Assembly (NCBI RefSeq): GCF_008297955.1
Contig: NZ_VTPY01000003.1
Location: 744,001-808,000 of the forward strand
DNA length: 64,000 nucleotides
Direction of reading: 5' to 3'
From: Billgrantia pellis
GTDB taxonomy: Bacteria; Pseudomonadota; Gammaproteobacteria; Pseudomonadales; Halomonadaceae
The translations under genes and the position numbers were made by a program. The notes below the pieces were generated by a model that saw only the letters and a list, made by a program, of their open reading frames with translations, had not been told where the DNA came from and ran no database searches. Positions 46,532 to 56,186 of the stretch are shown here, piece by piece (position 1 is the first letter of the stretch; every line of letters begins with the position of its first letter).

Positions 46532-47848
46532 ATGTCGCCTCGCACTACCGCGCTCATAACAGGCACGCTCACCGCCACCTTGTCGCTTTCCGCCCACGCC
46601 GCTACCGAGGTGCAGTGGTGGCACGCCATGTCCGGTGAGCTGAGTGAGATTCTCGAAGGCATCACGAGCGGCTTCAACGCATCCCAGGATGACTATCGCG
46701 TGGTGCCCAGCTACCGAGGCAACTACACCGAGACCATGACCGGCGCCATCGCGGCCTTCCGTGCCGGGGAGCAGCCGCACATCCTGCAGGTGTTCGAGGT
46801 CGGCACCGGCACCATGATGGCCGCCGAAGGCGCCATCTACCCGATCTACCAACTGATGGAAGACCATGGCCGCGCCTTCGATCGCGAAGCCTTCCTGCCG
46901 GCGGTGGTGGGTTACTACACCGACACCAACGGCAACATGCTGTCGTTCCCGTTCAACTCCTCCACGCCGATCATGTACTACAACCGCGAGATCTTCGACG
47001 CGGCGGGCGTAGAGGAAGTCCCGCGCACCTGGGGCGAGATGGTCGAAGCTTCGCAGCGGATCGTCGATAGCGGTGCCGCCGATTGCGGTTTCACCACCTC
47101 TTGGCCAAGCTGGGTGATGCTGGAGAACTTCTCCGCCATGCATGACCTGCCGCTGGGCACCCTGGAGAACGGCTTCGGTGGCCCCGAAACCGAGTTCGTG
47201 TTCGACAACGAACATGTCGCCCGCCACTGGGACAACCTCAAGCAGTGGCAGGACGACGGCCTGTTCCGCTGGGGCGGCCCCGGCCCGGGCGATGATGCCG
47301 CACCGATGTTCTACTCCGGCGAGTGTGCGATGTTCTTCGGTTCCTCCGCCTCACGCGCCGGGGTGCTGGGCAACGCAGAATTCGAAGTCGGCTACGGCAT
47401 GCAGCCCTATTACGATGATATTGGCAGCGCACCGCAGAACTCGATCATCGGTGGCGCCACGCTGTGGACGCTCCAGGGTCACAGCGACGAGGAGTACGCC
47501 GCCGTCGCCGCGTTCTTCGACTATCTCTCCCAGCCGGAAGTACAGGCCGACTGGCACCAGCGCACCGGTTACCTGCCGATCACCATGGCCGCCTGGGAGC
47601 TGAGCGAGGAGCAGGGCTTCTATGCCGAGAACCCCGGTGCCGACACCTCCATCGAGCAGATGAACCTGAACCCGCCGACCGCAAACTCCAAGGGCATTCG
47701 CTTCGGCAACTTCGTGCAGATCCGCGACATTATCTCCGAAGAGATGGAAGCGGTGATGACCGGCGGCAAGGATGGCCAACAGGCTGCCTCTGATGCCGTA
47801 CGCCGTGGCAATCAGCTGCTGCGCGACTTCCAGGCTGCCAACCCGTAA
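46532..47848 (+). CDS. ugpB: sn-Glycerol-3-phosphate ABC transporter substrate-binding protein UgpB
   Basis: 438 residues; AAGGAGAG precedes ATG 46532; the signal peptide ends near LSAHAATEV. Close agreement with E. coli UgpB throughout: VQWWHAMSGEL, AAFRAGEQPHILQVFEVGTG, FPFNSSTPIMYYNREIF, WVMLENFSAMHDLP, APQNSIIGGATLWTLQG, WHQRTGYLPITMAAWEL, GFYAENPGADTSIEQM and RGNQLLRDF. It binds glycerol-3-phosphate and glycerophosphodiesters in the periplasm. First gene of ugpBAEC, behind Pho-box units and a fitting -10. Confidence 0.95.
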   Translation: MSPRTTALITGTLTATLSLSAHAATEVQWWHAMSGELSEILEGITSGFNASQDDYRVVPSYRGNYTETMTGAIAAFRAGEQPHILQVFEVGTGTMMAAEGAIYPIYQLMEDHGRAFDREAFLPAVVGYYTDTNGNMLSFPFNSSTPIMYYNREIFDAAGVEEVPRTWGEMVEASQRIVDSGAADCGFTTSWPSWVMLENFSAMHDLPLGTLENGFGGPETEFVFDNEHVARHWDNLKQWQDDGLFRWGGPGPGDDAAPMFYSGECAMFFGSSASRAGVLGNAEFEVGYGMQPYYDDIGSAPQNSIIGGATLWTLQGHSDEEYAAVAAFFDYLSQPEVQADWHQRTGYLPITMAAWELSEEQGFYAENPGADTSIEQMNLNPPTANSKGIRFGNFVQIRDIISEEMEAVMTGGKDGQQAASDAVRRGNQLLRDFQAANP

Positions 47849-47856
47849 AGTCCTAT

Positions 47857-47884
47857 CGCCGCCGTCCACGCCACCGTGGACGGC
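47857..47884 (+). other. Strong hairpin between ugpB and ugpA
   Basis: CCGCCGTCCAC (47857-47867) and GTGGACGGCGG (47874-47884) form a perfect 11-bp stem with a six-base loop, followed by TTTGG. It is probably a partial terminator or mRNA stabiliser that keeps UgpB above the membrane subunits. It is analogous to the hairpin after phnD2. Confidence 0.7.
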
Positions 47885-47908
47885 GGTTTGGTCTGAAGAC
47901 GAGCCCCG

Positions 47909-48793
47909 ATGCAGACAAAACGCATGACCCTCCCCGGCGGCTGGCTCCCCTATGCACTGCTGGCCCCGCAGGTAATCGTCACCCTGATCTTCTTCATCTG
48001 GCCCGCCGGCCAGGCCTTCTACCAGGCGCTGCTGCGTGAAGACCCTTTCGGCCTGAGTCGCACCTTCGTCGGGCTGGACAACTTCGCACGCCTGTTCAAC
48101 GACCCGCTGTATCTCAATTCCATGAGCGTGACGGCGGTATTCGCCATCGGCACCACGCTGCTCTCCATGAGTATGGCATTGCTGATGGCGATGGCCGTCA
48201 ACCGCCTGATTCGCTCGCGCCATGCCTACACCACTCTGCTGGTGTGGCCTTACGCGGTGGCCCCGGCCATTGCCGGAGTGCTGTGGTGGTTCATCTTCCA
48301 TCCTTCCATCGGCATCCTCCCTTACATGCTCGACATGCTCGGCTATCGCTGGAACCACCGCACCTCCGGCACAGATGCCATGCTGCTGGTGATCTTCGCC
48401 GCCGCATGGAAGCAGATCGCCTATAACTTCTTGTTCTTCCTGGCCGGACTGCAGTCGATACCGCAATCGCTGATCGAAGCCGCCGCCATCGACGGTGCCA
48501 GCCCGTTCAAGCGTTTCTGGAGCATCGTCTTTCCTCTGCTGGCCCCCACCACCTTTTTCCTGATGGTGGTCAATGTGGTCTACGCCATGTTCGACACCTT
48601 CGGAGTGATCCACGCCACCACCCAGGGTGGCCCGGCCCAGGCGACGAATATTCTGGTCTACAAGGTGTACGCCGACGGCTTCGTGGGGATGAATCTCGGC
48701 AGCTCCGCCGCCCAGTCGGTCGTCCTGATGGCCATCGTCGTGGCGCTTACCGTGGTGCAGTTCCGCTTTATCGAGCGCCGCGTCAATTATTGA
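47909..48793 (+). CDS. ugpA: Glycerol-3-phosphate ABC transporter permease UgpA
   Basis: 294 residues and six transmembrane helices. MalF-type permease: [20 protein letters not shown] at the start, [22 protein letters not shown], and the EAA loop [22 protein letters not shown]. It pairs with UgpE. The start ATG 47909 lies 24 bases after the hairpin. Note the very typical [21 protein letters not shown] of UgpA. Confidence 0.94.
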   Translation: MQTKRMTLPGGWLPYALLAPQVIVTLIFFIWPAGQAFYQALLREDPFGLSRTFVGLDNFARLFNDPLYLNSMSVTAVFAIGTTLLSMSMALLMAMAVNRLIRSRHAYTTLLVWPYAVAPAIAGVLWWFIFHPSIGILPYMLDMLGYRWNHRTSGTDAMLLVIFAAAWKQIAYNFLFFLAGLQSIPQSLIEAAAIDGASPFKRFWSIVFPLLAPTTFFLMVVNVVYAMFDTFGVIHATTQGGPAQATNILVYKVYADGFVGMNLGSSAAQSVVLMAIVVALTVVQFRFIERRVNY

Positions 48794-48807
48794 GGTGAAG
48801 GACATCC

Positions 48808-49653
48808 ATGGTCGAACATCGCCCGGTGGGCAACCTGCTCACTCATGTGTTGTTGATGCTCGGCGTAGCCATGGTGCTACTGCCGGTTTACGTGGCCATC
48901 ATTGCCTCGACCCAGGGGCCGGGCGAGCTGATGCGCGGCGGCCTGCCCTTGCTGCCCGGCGGCCACGCTCTGGAAAACTACCGCCTGATGTGGCAAAGCG
49001 GGCTGTCCAGCTCCAGCGCTCCGGCAGCGGGCAAAATGCTGTGGAACAGCCTGATCATGGCGCTGGCGATCACCGTCGGCAAGCTGGCCATTTCGCTGCT
49101 CTCGGCCTTCGCCATCGTCTATTTCCGCTTCCGCTTTCGGCTGTTCTTCTTCTGGCTGATCTTCATCACCCTGATGCTGCCGGTGGAGGTGCGTATCATC
49201 CCCACCTTCCGCGTAGTGGCGGATCTCGGCATGCTCAACAGCTTCGCCGGCCTCTCCATCCCGCTTATCGCCTCGGCCACCGCTACCTTCCTGTTTCGCC
49301 AGTTCTTCATGACGGTACCGGAGGAGATGCTCGAAGCCGCTCGGGTGGACGGCGCGGGGCCGATGAAGTTCTTCAGGGACATTCTGCTGCCGCTGTCGAT
49401 CACCAATATCGCCGCGCTATTCGTGATCATGTTCATCTACGGCTGGAACCAGTACCTGTGGCCGCTACTGATCACTACCGACCCGGAATACTACACCATC
49501 GTCATGGGCATCCAGACCATGATCAATTCAGAAGGTTATGTACCCTGGCACCTGGTGATGGCGGCCGTGGTCATGGCCACCCTCCCCCCGGTGCTGGTGG
49601 TCCTGTTCATGCAGCGGTTGTTCGTGAAAGGCCTGACGGAAACGGAGAAATAA
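48808..49653 (+). CDS. ugpE: Glycerol-3-phosphate ABC transporter permease UgpE
   Basis: 281 residues and six transmembrane helices. MalG-type permease with EAA loop [22 protein letters not shown] and the UgpE-typical [20 protein letters not shown]. Starts 14 bases after ugpA; ugpC follows by one base. It completes the membrane channel of the Ugp transporter. Confidence 0.94.
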   Translation: MVEHRPVGNLLTHVLLMLGVAMVLLPVYVAIIASTQGPGELMRGGLPLLPGGHALENYRLMWQSGLSSSSAPAAGKMLWNSLIMALAITVGKLAISLLSAFAIVYFRFRFRLFFFWLIFITLMLPVEVRIIPTFRVVADLGMLNSFAGLSIPLIASATATFLFRQFFMTVPEEMLEAARVDGAGPMKFFRDILLPLSITNIAALFVIMFIYGWNQYLWPLLITTDPEYYTIVMGIQTMINSEGYVPWHLVMAAVVMATLPPVLVVLFMQRLFVKGLTETEK

Positions 49654-49654
49654 A

Positions 49655-50707
49655 ATGGCAAGCATCAAGCTGGAAGGCCTGAGGAAAACCTATCCCGGCA
49701 ATGTGCAGGCGGTGAAGGGCATCGACCTGGACGTTGCCGATGGCGAATTCGTGGTGCTTGTCGGCCCCTCGGGTTGCGGCAAGTCGACCCTGCTGCGCAT
49801 GGTGGCCGGGCTCGAGAGCGTCGGCGAAGGCACACTGCATATCGGCGACCGCGTCGTCAACGACCTGGAACCGGCCCAACGCGACATTGCCATGGTATTC
49901 CAGAACTATGCCCTCTACCCGCACATGACGGTATTCGACAACCTCGCTTACGGTCTCAAGAATCGCGGTCACCAACGCGACGAGATCGAGCGCCGGGTTC
50001 AGGAAGCCGCCAAGATGCTCGAGATCGAAGAGCTTCTGCCGCGCAAGCCGCGCCAGCTCTCCGGCGGTCAGCGCCAGCGAGTGGCGATGGGGCGCGCCCT
50101 GGTACGTGAGCCGGCGGCCTTTCTGTTCGACGAGCCCCTTTCCAACCTGGATGCCAAGCTGCGTGTGCAGATGCGGGTGGAAATCAAGCAGCTCCAACGC
50201 CGCCTCCAGACCACCAGTCTCTATGTCACCCACGATCAACTCGAGGCCATGACGCTGGGCGACCGCCTGGTGGTGCTCAACGGGGGGCGCATCGAGCAGG
50301 TCGGCACGCCCATGGAGATTTATCTCCGCCCCGCTTCGTTGTTCGTCGCCACCTTCATCGGTTCGCCTGCGATGAACCTGTTTCCGGTGGATTATCTGCG
50401 CGAAAGAGGCAGTGGCCTGCTCGATGACCTGCCCGAAGGCACCGATATCGTCGGCATTCGACCCGACGATCTGCACATTCAGGCGCCGGACAAACGGCAT
50501 CTGATAGTGGAATCGACCCTGGAACTGTTCGAGGCTGCCGGCGCCGAGAGCCACCTCTACGTGCGCCTGGAAGGCAACGATCAGCCTACGGTGATCCGAA
50601 CCGCCGGCCAGCCACCGGTGACGGAAGGCGAGACGCTGCGCTTCCATGTGACCCGCGAGGCGCTGCACCCCTTCAACCGGGAAAGCGGCCGGCGAATGGG
50701 TGTCTGA
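49655..50707 (+). CDS. ugpC: Glycerol-3-phosphate ABC transporter ATP-binding protein UgpC
   Basis: 350 residues. MalK/UgpC-type ATPase: [45 protein letters not shown], and a C-terminal regulatory TOBE domain ([14 protein letters not shown] to [18 protein letters not shown]). E. coli ugp ends with ugpQ, a glycerophosphodiester phosphodiesterase; here a GNAT and an inositol-monophosphatase-type gene follow instead. Confidence 0.95.
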   Translation: MASIKLEGLRKTYPGNVQAVKGIDLDVADGEFVVLVGPSGCGKSTLLRMVAGLESVGEGTLHIGDRVVNDLEPAQRDIAMVFQNYALYPHMTVFDNLAYGLKNRGHQRDEIERRVQEAAKMLEIEELLPRKPRQLSGGQRQRVAMGRALVREPAAFLFDEPLSNLDAKLRVQMRVEIKQLQRRLQTTSLYVTHDQLEAMTLGDRLVVLNGGRIEQVGTPMEIYLRPASLFVATFIGSPAMNLFPVDYLRERGSGLLDDLPEGTDIVGIRPDDLHIQAPDKRHLIVESTLELFEAAGAESHLYVRLEGNDQPTVIRTAGQPPVTEGETLRFHVTREALHPFNRESGRRMGV

Positions 50708-50708
50708 T

Positions 50709-51149
50709 ATGACGACAATCAGAACAGCGCGAGGGGAGGATTATGCGCCGCTCTTCGCACTGTATCGCGAACTCAATCCCGAGGACCCCGCTCCCAGCGA
50801 CGACACACGACGTGTCTTCGAACGCATCCTACGAAGTCCCGATCTGGTTCTTGTCGTAGCCGAACTCAACAGGGCTTTGGTGGCGACCTGTTATCTCAGC
50901 ATCATGCTGAACCTGACTCGCGGAGCCCAACCCTATGCCTTGATCGAGAACGTCGTGACGCATCCTCACTATCGCGGCCAAGGCATTGGGAAGCAGCTCA
51001 TTCGTCATGCCCTTGAACACGCATGGTCACGAGGCTGCTACAAAGTCATGCTATTAACTGGCTCTGAGGAAGCTTCAACTCATGCGTTCTATCGTGCTTG
51101 TGGCTTTTCCGGCGAGGCCAAGCATGGGTATGTCATTCGTCGCGGCTAA
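50709..51149 (+). CDS. GNAT-family N-acetyltransferase
   Basis: 146 residues from ATG 50709; a GTG at 50700 overlaps ugpC and is less likely. The acetyl-CoA binding motif A is VVTHPHYRGQGIGKQLIRHA (R/Q-x2-G-x-G/A), followed by the usual HAFYRACGF. The substrate could be an amino acid, small amine or protein. The first gene after ugpC and only 12 bp before the phosphatase gene, so cotranscribed. Codon use is a little less GC-biased than its neighbours (TTG, TTA, ACT, CAT), a possible hint of recent arrival. Confidence 0.88.
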   Translation: MTTIRTARGEDYAPLFALYRELNPEDPAPSDDTRRVFERILRSPDLVLVVAELNRALVATCYLSIMLNLTRGAQPYALIENVVTHPHYRGQGIGKQLIRHALEHAWSRGCYKVMLLTGSEEASTHAFYRACGFSGEAKHGYVIRRG

Positions 51150-51161
51150 AGCAGGAGCCCT

Positions 51162-51962
51162 ATGCCCAATAACGCTGCTTCTCTAATCGACACTCTCAAG
51201 CGGGCCGCGCGAGCGGCCGGTGACATCCTGCGCGAGGGCTATGAGGCCGCCGGCGCGATCCCTTTCGAATGCAAGGGCGCATCCGACTTCGTGACCCACT
51301 TCGACCGGGCGGCGGAACACGCCATTATCGACACCGTCCGCCGCTCCCATCCTCAAGTGGGGTTCCTGGGTGAGGAGACCGGCACGACGCCCGCCCAGAA
51401 CGGCGATGTCACGGTGATCATCGACCCGCTCGACGGCACCAACAATTTTCTTCATCGGGTTCCTCACTTCTCGGTCTCCATTGCCGTTCGCGAGGGCACG
51501 ACCCTGACCCAGGGCGTGGTCTACCACCCGTTGCTGGACGAGATGCTGTGGGCCGTGCATGGCCGGGGAGCCTATCTGAACGATAATCGTGCGGTTGCGC
51601 CGCCGGCCCGTGGCATGGCCGAGATGCTGGTGGGCACCTGCCTGCCCTATCACGCCAAGGGCGACTACGCGACCAGCCTGCGCCAGTTCGCCGCTCTGAT
51701 GCCACGGGTAGCCGGCATACGCAGCCCTGGTTCGGCAGCTCTCGAGATCGCCTATGCCGGCCTCGGTCGTTTCGATGCCTTCTGGTCGGAGGGCGCCGTT
51801 CTCGAACTGTGGGACATCGCCGCCGGGATCGTCATTGCCCGCGAGGCGGGACTCGCCGTCACCGACCTCGAAGGCAACGCCGCTCCCGCGGCGTGGCGCA
51901 ACCTGCTGGTGGCCCACCCTGAACGGCACGCCAAGCTGCTCGCCTACCTGAACAACGGCTGA
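51162..51962 (+). CDS. Inositol-monophosphatase-family phosphatase
   Basis: 266 residues; AGGAG precedes ATG 51162. Mg2+-dependent IMPase fold with GFLGEETG, IIDPLDGTNNFLHRVPHFSVS (D-P-L-D-G-T) and ELWDIAAGIVIAREAG (WD). Relatives act on inositol phosphate, 3'-phosphoadenosine phosphates, histidinol phosphate or glycerol phosphates. The canonical housekeeping suhB has a different neighbourhood, so this is likely a paralogue tied to the ugp operon. A weak hairpin (GAGGCT-CGC-AGCCTC, 52000-52014) follows. Confidence 0.88.
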   Translation: MPNNAASLIDTLKRAARAAGDILREGYEAAGAIPFECKGASDFVTHFDRAAEHAIIDTVRRSHPQVGFLGEETGTTPAQNGDVTVIIDPLDGTNNFLHRVPHFSVSIAVREGTTLTQGVVYHPLLDEMLWAVHGRGAYLNDNRAVAPPARGMAEMLVGTCLPYHAKGDYATSLRQFAALMPRVAGIRSPGSAALEIAYAGLGRFDAFWSEGAVLELWDIAAGIVIAREAGLAVTDLEGNAAPAAWRNLLVAHPERHAKLLAYLNNG

Positions 51963-52154
51963 ACCGAGATGCGGGTTCGAGCGGCTCCGGCCGGGCAACG
52001 AGGCTCGCAGCCTCTAGCGCCAAAGGCCGCGCTGGCTGGCCTGACGCGACGCCCCCGTCCAAGCGTAGGCGCTTTGCTCTGGCATGGATCGATCTTCAGC
52101 CTGGGACTACGCTGAACCAGGCAAATGAGGAACTTGCCTATCCGGAGGAGACCG

Positions 52155-53453
52155 ATGCCTGGGCAAACGGACCATGCCAACCTGTTCGACGACGCGCGCT
52201 CGCGCCTGGAAGCCGTGTTCGAGGCCCTCGACGTGGCAGCGGATGCGAGGGAAAGATTGATGCAGCCCAACCTATCGCTGCAAGTCAGCGTTCCGGTGCG
52301 CATGGACGATGGGAGCCTCAAGGTATTTCCCGGCTGGCGAGTGCAGTACAACGATACGCTGGGCCCGGCCAAGGGCGGCATCCGCTTCCATCCCGATGTC
52401 ACCCAGGAAGAAGTCACCACGCTGAGCTTCTGGATGGCAGTGAAGTGCGCGGTGGTCGATCTGCCCTACGGGGGCGGCAAGGGCGGTGTCCAGGTCGACC
52501 CCAAGTCGCTGTCACGCCTCGAGCTGGAGCGCCTGGCACGCAGTTACGTGCGCGCCATTGCCGACGTCATGGGACCCGACCGTGACATCCCCGCCCCCGA
52601 TGTCAACACCAACGCCACGATCATGGGCTGGATGGCCGACGAGTTCGATCACCTCGCCCGCGCCAAGGTGCCTGCCGCCATTACCGGCAAGCCGCCGGCG
52701 CTGGGAGGCTCGCTGGGACGCGTCGCCGCCACCGGACGCGGCGCCCTGCATGTACTGGACTTGTGGGCCGCTCGCGAGGAGCGTCGCCCCGAGGACATCC
52801 GAGTGGCGATCCAGGGCTTCGGCAACGCCGCCTATCACTTTGCACGCCTGGCTCACGCACGGGGCTACCGGATCGTTGCCGTCTCCGATTCCAAGGGTGC
52901 CATCTACAGCGAGGAGGGCCTGGACCCCGACCCGATCATGGCCCAGAAGCGCCGCAACCAGCGATTGCACGACATGGTCTATTGCGACGATTCGGTGTGT
53001 ATCGCCGAGCATGTGGAGAAGCTGGAACGCGACGACCTGCTCACTCTCGAGGTGGATGTATTGACGTTGGCGGCACTGGAAAACCAGATTCATGATGACA
53101 ACGTCGACCTGGTGCGGGCTAGGGCACTGCTCGAGATCGCCAACGGTCCGGTTACCAGCGCGGCCGATGCACGGCTCGAGAAGCGAGGCGTGCCGGTGCT
53201 CCCCGACGTGCTGGCCAATACCGGCGGCGTGATCGTCAGCTACTACGAATGGGTGCAGAACCGCACCGGCGAACGCTGGGCCGAGGAAGAGGTCAACGCA
53301 CGCCTCGCCGAGCGCATCGAGCGGCAGAGCCGATTGGTACTCGAGCGCGCCGAGCGGGAATCGGTCTCGTATCGCCAAGCCGCCTATCGTCAAGGGATCG
53401 AGCGGATCGTCGACGGCATCCTGAAGCGCGGCAATTGCCAGGACAGCGATTGA
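52155..53453 (+). CDS. Glu/Leu/Phe/Val dehydrogenase (glutamate dehydrogenase type)
   Basis: 432 residues from ATG 52155 (MPGQTDHANLFDDARSR), with GGAGGAG upstream. Hexameric GDH architecture: GPAKGGIRFHPDVTQEEV, PYGGGKGGVQVDP with the catalytic lysine, GPDRDIPAPDVNTN, and the Rossmann motif AIQGFGNAAYHFARLA (GxGxxA). ANTGGVIVSYYEWVQN follows near the end. It interconverts glutamate and 2-oxoglutarate/ammonia; cofactor choice (NAD or NADP) is not obvious. The 192-bp gap upstream contains no clear promoter. Leucine dehydrogenase is a less likely alternative because that family is shorter. Confidence 0.92.
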   Translation: MPGQTDHANLFDDARSRLEAVFEALDVAADARERLMQPNLSLQVSVPVRMDDGSLKVFPGWRVQYNDTLGPAKGGIRFHPDVTQEEVTTLSFWMAVKCAVVDLPYGGGKGGVQVDPKSLSRLELERLARSYVRAIADVMGPDRDIPAPDVNTNATIMGWMADEFDHLARAKVPAAITGKPPALGGSLGRVAATGRGALHVLDLWAAREERRPEDIRVAIQGFGNAAYHFARLAHARGYRIVAVSDSKGAIYSEEGLDPDPIMAQKRRNQRLHDMVYCDDSVCIAEHVEKLERDDLLTLEVDVLTLAALENQIHDDNVDLVRARALLEIANGPVTSAADARLEKRGVPVLPDVLANTGGVIVSYYEWVQNRTGERWAEEEVNARLAERIERQSRLVLERAERESVSYRQAAYRQGIERIVDGILKRGNCQDSD

Positions 53454-53536
53454 ACCGTCATGAGCCGCCGCGGGGGGTGACAACTCGAACATCGACGGCG
53501 ACAATGGCGCCCACGTCGAACGGACCCGGAACGGCC

Positions 53537-54304
53537 ATGTCGCAAGCGCTGAGAATTCTGCATCGTGACGATTATCTGGTCGCGGTGGACAAGCCCGCCG
53601 GCCTGCTGGTGCACCGCACGGCGTTGGCACGCGGCGAGCGTGAATTCCTGCTGCAGCGTCTGCGCAACCAGCTGGGGCGACGGGTTTATCCGGTACATCG
53701 CCTTGATCGTCCCACGTCCGGGGTGATGCTCTTCGCTCTCGATCCGAACACGGCCGCCCGACTGACCGAAGTCTTCGCTGAGCGCCGGGCGCACAAGCGC
53801 TACTTGGCCGTGGTGCGCGGCATCGGCCCCGAGCACGACCGGCTCGATTATGCGCTGCGCGAGGAAGACGGCAGTCGCCCCAAGGCGGAGATGCCGGCGC
53901 TGGAAGCGGTGACCGAAATTCGCCGACTCGACAGTGCGGAGTTGCCCGTTCGAGTGGATCGCTATCCCACCAGCCGCTATTCGCTGCTGGAAGCGCGCCC
54001 ACTGACCGGTCGGCGTCACCAGATCCGTCGTCATCTGTCGCGCCGCGGCTATCCGATCATCGGCGACGCCAAGCATGGCAAGGGCAACCACAACCGCTTC
54101 TTCGCGGAACATTTGCAGTGCCCGCGGCTACTGCTGGCGGCAGTAGGCCTGGCCTTCGAGCATCCCCTCGACGGCCGCCACGTCGAGGTGAGCGGCGCCC
54201 TCGATGCCACCATGACGACGCTGTTCGAGCGTTTCGGCTGGGCCGGCCATCTGCCGCTCGACAGCGTGCGGGAATCGTCTTGTCAGTCCCTCCTCCCTGC
54301 CTGA
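53537..54304 (+). CDS. truC: tRNA pseudouridine65 synthase TruC-like (RluA family)
   Basis: 255 residues from ATG 53537 (MSQALRILHRDDYLVAVDKP); ATG 53504 is a possible longer start. RluA-family signatures: LVAVDKPAGLLVH at the N-terminus and the catalytic VHRLDRPTSGVMLFAL with its aspartate. Then YLAVVRG, ARPLTGRRHQIRRHL and YPIIGDAKHGKGNHNRFF are the specific TruC pattern. TruC modifies U65 of tRNA-Ile and tRNA-Asp in E. coli. The next gene, tcdA, is also a tRNA-modification gene. Confidence 0.9.
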   Translation: MSQALRILHRDDYLVAVDKPAGLLVHRTALARGEREFLLQRLRNQLGRRVYPVHRLDRPTSGVMLFALDPNTAARLTEVFAERRAHKRYLAVVRGIGPEHDRLDYALREEDGSRPKAEMPALEAVTEIRRLDSAELPVRVDRYPTSRYSLLEARPLTGRRHQIRRHLSRRGYPIIGDAKHGKGNHNRFFAEHLQCPRLLLAAVGLAFEHPLDGRHVEVSGALDATMTTLFERFGWAGHLPLDSVRESSCQSLLPA

Positions 54305-54326
54305 TCCGGAGACTCGATCTGTCACC

Positions 54327-55163
54327 ATGACCGTCCCCCCCACACCACAGGACGACTATGCCTTTCGCTTCGGCGGCATTCGCCGGCTTTACGGCAGCCG
54401 CGCGCTCGAGCACTTTCGCACCGCCCATGTGGTGGTGGTGGGAGTGGGTGGCGTCGGCAGCTGGGCCGTAGAGGCATTGGCACGCTCGGGCATTGGCCGG
54501 CTTACGCTGATCGATCTCGACGATGTCTGCGTCTCCAACGTCAATCGTCAGCTTCCCGCCCTCGATGGCAACATCGGGCGGCCCAAGGTGGAGGTCCTTG
54601 CCGAACGCTGCCGGGCCATCCAGCCCGGCATCGAGGTCGCCGCCGACCCCGCTTTCGTCACGCCGTCCAACCTGACGGTCCGCATTCCCACAGACGCCGA
54701 CTACGTGATCGATGCCATCGACAGCGTCGTGGCCAAGGCCGCGCTGATCCATTGGTGCCGTAGGCGCAAGCTGCCGATCGTCGTGGCGGGCGCCGCTGGC
54801 GGCCAGACCGATCCCACCCGCATTCGGGTGGCGGACCTGGCGCGCACCGAGCACGATCCGCTACTGGCCAAGGTGCGCGCCCGCCTGCGACGCGACTACG
54901 GTTTTTCACGCAACCCCAAGCGGCGCTTTTCGGTCGAATGTGTCTATTCCGATGAGCAATTGGTCTACCCTGGCGCTGATGGCGAAGTCTGCCTGCAGAA
55001 GCCCGGCGCCGGTGAATCGACACGGCTGGATTGTGCCTCCGGCGTGGGGGCGGCCACGTTCGTCACGGGCGGCTTCGGTTTCGTCGCCGTTTCAAGAGTG
55101 CTCGCACGCTTGGCCAAGCAGGCCGCCAGGAAGGAGGCGGTCGAGGATGACACGGATTGCTGA
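54327..55163 (+). CDS. tcdA: tRNA threonylcarbamoyladenosine dehydratase TcdA
   Basis: 278 residues. E1-like ThiF fold: GGIRRLYGSRALEHF, ATP motif VVGVGGVGSWAVEALARSG, then LTLIDLDDVCVSNVNRQ and GRPKVEVLAERCRAIQP. The C-terminal half carries FSVECVYSDEQLVYP, TcdA-specific. It cyclises t6A37 to ct6A in ANN-decoding tRNAs, thus acting downstream of TsaC (13014-13571). Starts 22 bp after truC. Confidence 0.95.
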   Translation: MTVPPTPQDDYAFRFGGIRRLYGSRALEHFRTAHVVVVGVGGVGSWAVEALARSGIGRLTLIDLDDVCVSNVNRQLPALDGNIGRPKVEVLAERCRAIQPGIEVAADPAFVTPSNLTVRIPTDADYVIDAIDSVVAKAALIHWCRRRKLPIVVAGAAGGQTDPTRIRVADLARTEHDPLLAKVRARLRRDYGFSRNPKRRFSVECVYSDEQLVYPGADGEVCLQKPGAGESTRLDCASGVGAATFVTGGFGFVAVSRVLARLAKQAARKEAVEDDTDC

Positions 55164-55176
55164 CCTGGAGCCCACA

Positions 55177-55401
55177 ATGACCCACCCCTATCCCGTCCCC
55201 GGCATTTACAGCCATTACAAGGGCAATCGCTACGAAGTGCTAGGCGTGGCCCACCACAGCGAAACCGAGGAACCCATGGTGGTTTATCGTGCGCTCTATG
55301 GCGATTACGGCCTGTGGGTACGACCGCTCGCCATGTTTACCGAAACCGTCGAGGTCCGTGGAGAACCCGTTCCGCGTTTCGACCTGGAGAAGGCGTTCTG
55401 A
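55177..55401 (+). CDS. DUF1653 domain protein
   Basis: 74 residues from ATG 55177, chosen because CTGGAG is at 55165-55170; ATG 55147 would overlap tcdA. The whole protein is the DUF1653 domain: PGIYSHYKGNRYEVLGVAHH, EPMVVYRALYGDYGLWVRPL and MFTETVEV. The fold is a small SH3-like barrel of unknown function found next to many housekeeping genes. Fourteen bases separate it from tcdA, so it belongs to the truC-tcdA transcript. Confidence 0.88.
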   Translation: MTHPYPVPGIYSHYKGNRYEVLGVAHHSETEEPMVVYRALYGDYGLWVRPLAMFTETVEVRGEPVPRFDLEKAF

Positions 55402-55529
55402 CCCTACCGGCCTGACCGCTCTCTCAACCTCAACCAAACCGCCCTTTCATCTGCATGCCCTCGGCAGAACCGGCGCCATAAAGGCACCGGCACGGGCCGG
55501 GCGGTAGTGTCGCCGGAGTCCGGAGCGAA

Positions 55530-56012
55530 TTATTCGTCACCGGCCTCCTGCATTTGGCGCAGCAGGTAGTTTTCGATGCCGACCTTGTCGATCAGGCCGA
55601 GCTCGGTCTCGATATGGTCGATGTGTTCCTCTTCGTCGGCAAGAATATGGCGGAACAGGTCGCGGGAAACATAATCCTTGACCTGTTCGCAGTACGCGAT
55701 GGCCTCGATGTAATCGTTACGGCCGTCGTGCTCGATCTTGAGGTCGCTTTCGAGCATCTCGCGCACATTCTCGCCGATGTGCAGCTTGCCTAGGTCCTGC
55801 AGATTGGGCACGCCCTCCAGGAAGAGGATGCGCTCGATCAGCTTGTCGGCATGCTTCATTTCATCGATGGATTCGTCGTACTCCCACTTGGCAAGCGCCT
55901 TGAGGCCCCAATCCTTGTACATCTTGGCATGCAGGAAGTACTGGTTGATCGCCACCAGCTCGTTGCCGAGCGCCTTGTTGAGATACTCGATGACCTTGGC
56001 ATCGCCTTTCAT
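55530..56012 (-). CDS. bfr: Bacterioferritin
   Basis: 160 residues. All ferroxidase ligands are present: E18 ([12 protein letters not shown]), E51 and H54 around the heme-axial M52 ([12 protein letters not shown]), E94 (EAIAYCEQ region), and E127/H130 in [13 protein letters not shown]. It is therefore a heme-binding, catalytic bacterioferritin subunit that stores iron in the cytosol. The gene lies downstream of bfd on the same strand but a terminator stands between them, so it needs its own promoter in 56013-56100. A 15-bp imperfect dyad (GGAC...GTCC, 56075-56089) there is a weak operator candidate. Confidence 0.96.
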   Translation of the reverse strand: MKGDAKVIEYLNKALGNELVAINQYFLHAKMYKDWGLKALAKWEYDESIDEMKHADKLIERILFLEGVPNLQDLGKLHIGENVREMLESDLKIEHDGRNDYIEAIAYCEQVKDYVSRDLFRHILADEEEHIDHIETELGLIDKVGIENYLLRQMQEAGDE

Positions 56013-56093
56013 GTCGCCGTACTCCCGTCTCGTGTCGGTCTAGGCCTTGCGTGTCGTTCAACACGATATGATAGGACAGTATTAGTCCAAACA

Positions 56094-56127
56094 CACAAAA
56101 AATCCAACCGCGACAATCGGTTGGATT
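56094..56127 (-). terminator. Intrinsic terminator of bfd
   Basis: On the minus strand AATCCAACCG (56127-56118 as read) pairs perfectly with CGGTTGGATT (56110-56101) around a seven-base loop, followed by a run of Ts. It is a classic Rho-independent terminator about 60 bases after the bfd stop, separating bfd from bfr. Confidence 0.82.
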
Positions 56128-56186
56128 AATGTCAACAAGAATGAGAGAGATTGGCAACGAGGTGCCGCCGCGCGACGCCCCGAGCG

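Noticed and set aside
52060..52100. Sigma54-like element (TGGCA) before gdh
   Set aside because: The downstream TTGC half is missing at the required spacing.
55470..55490. Hairpin CCGGCGCC / GGCACCGG between DUF1653 and bfr as terminator
   Set aside because: Short stem with a wobble pair and no T-run; too weak to call.
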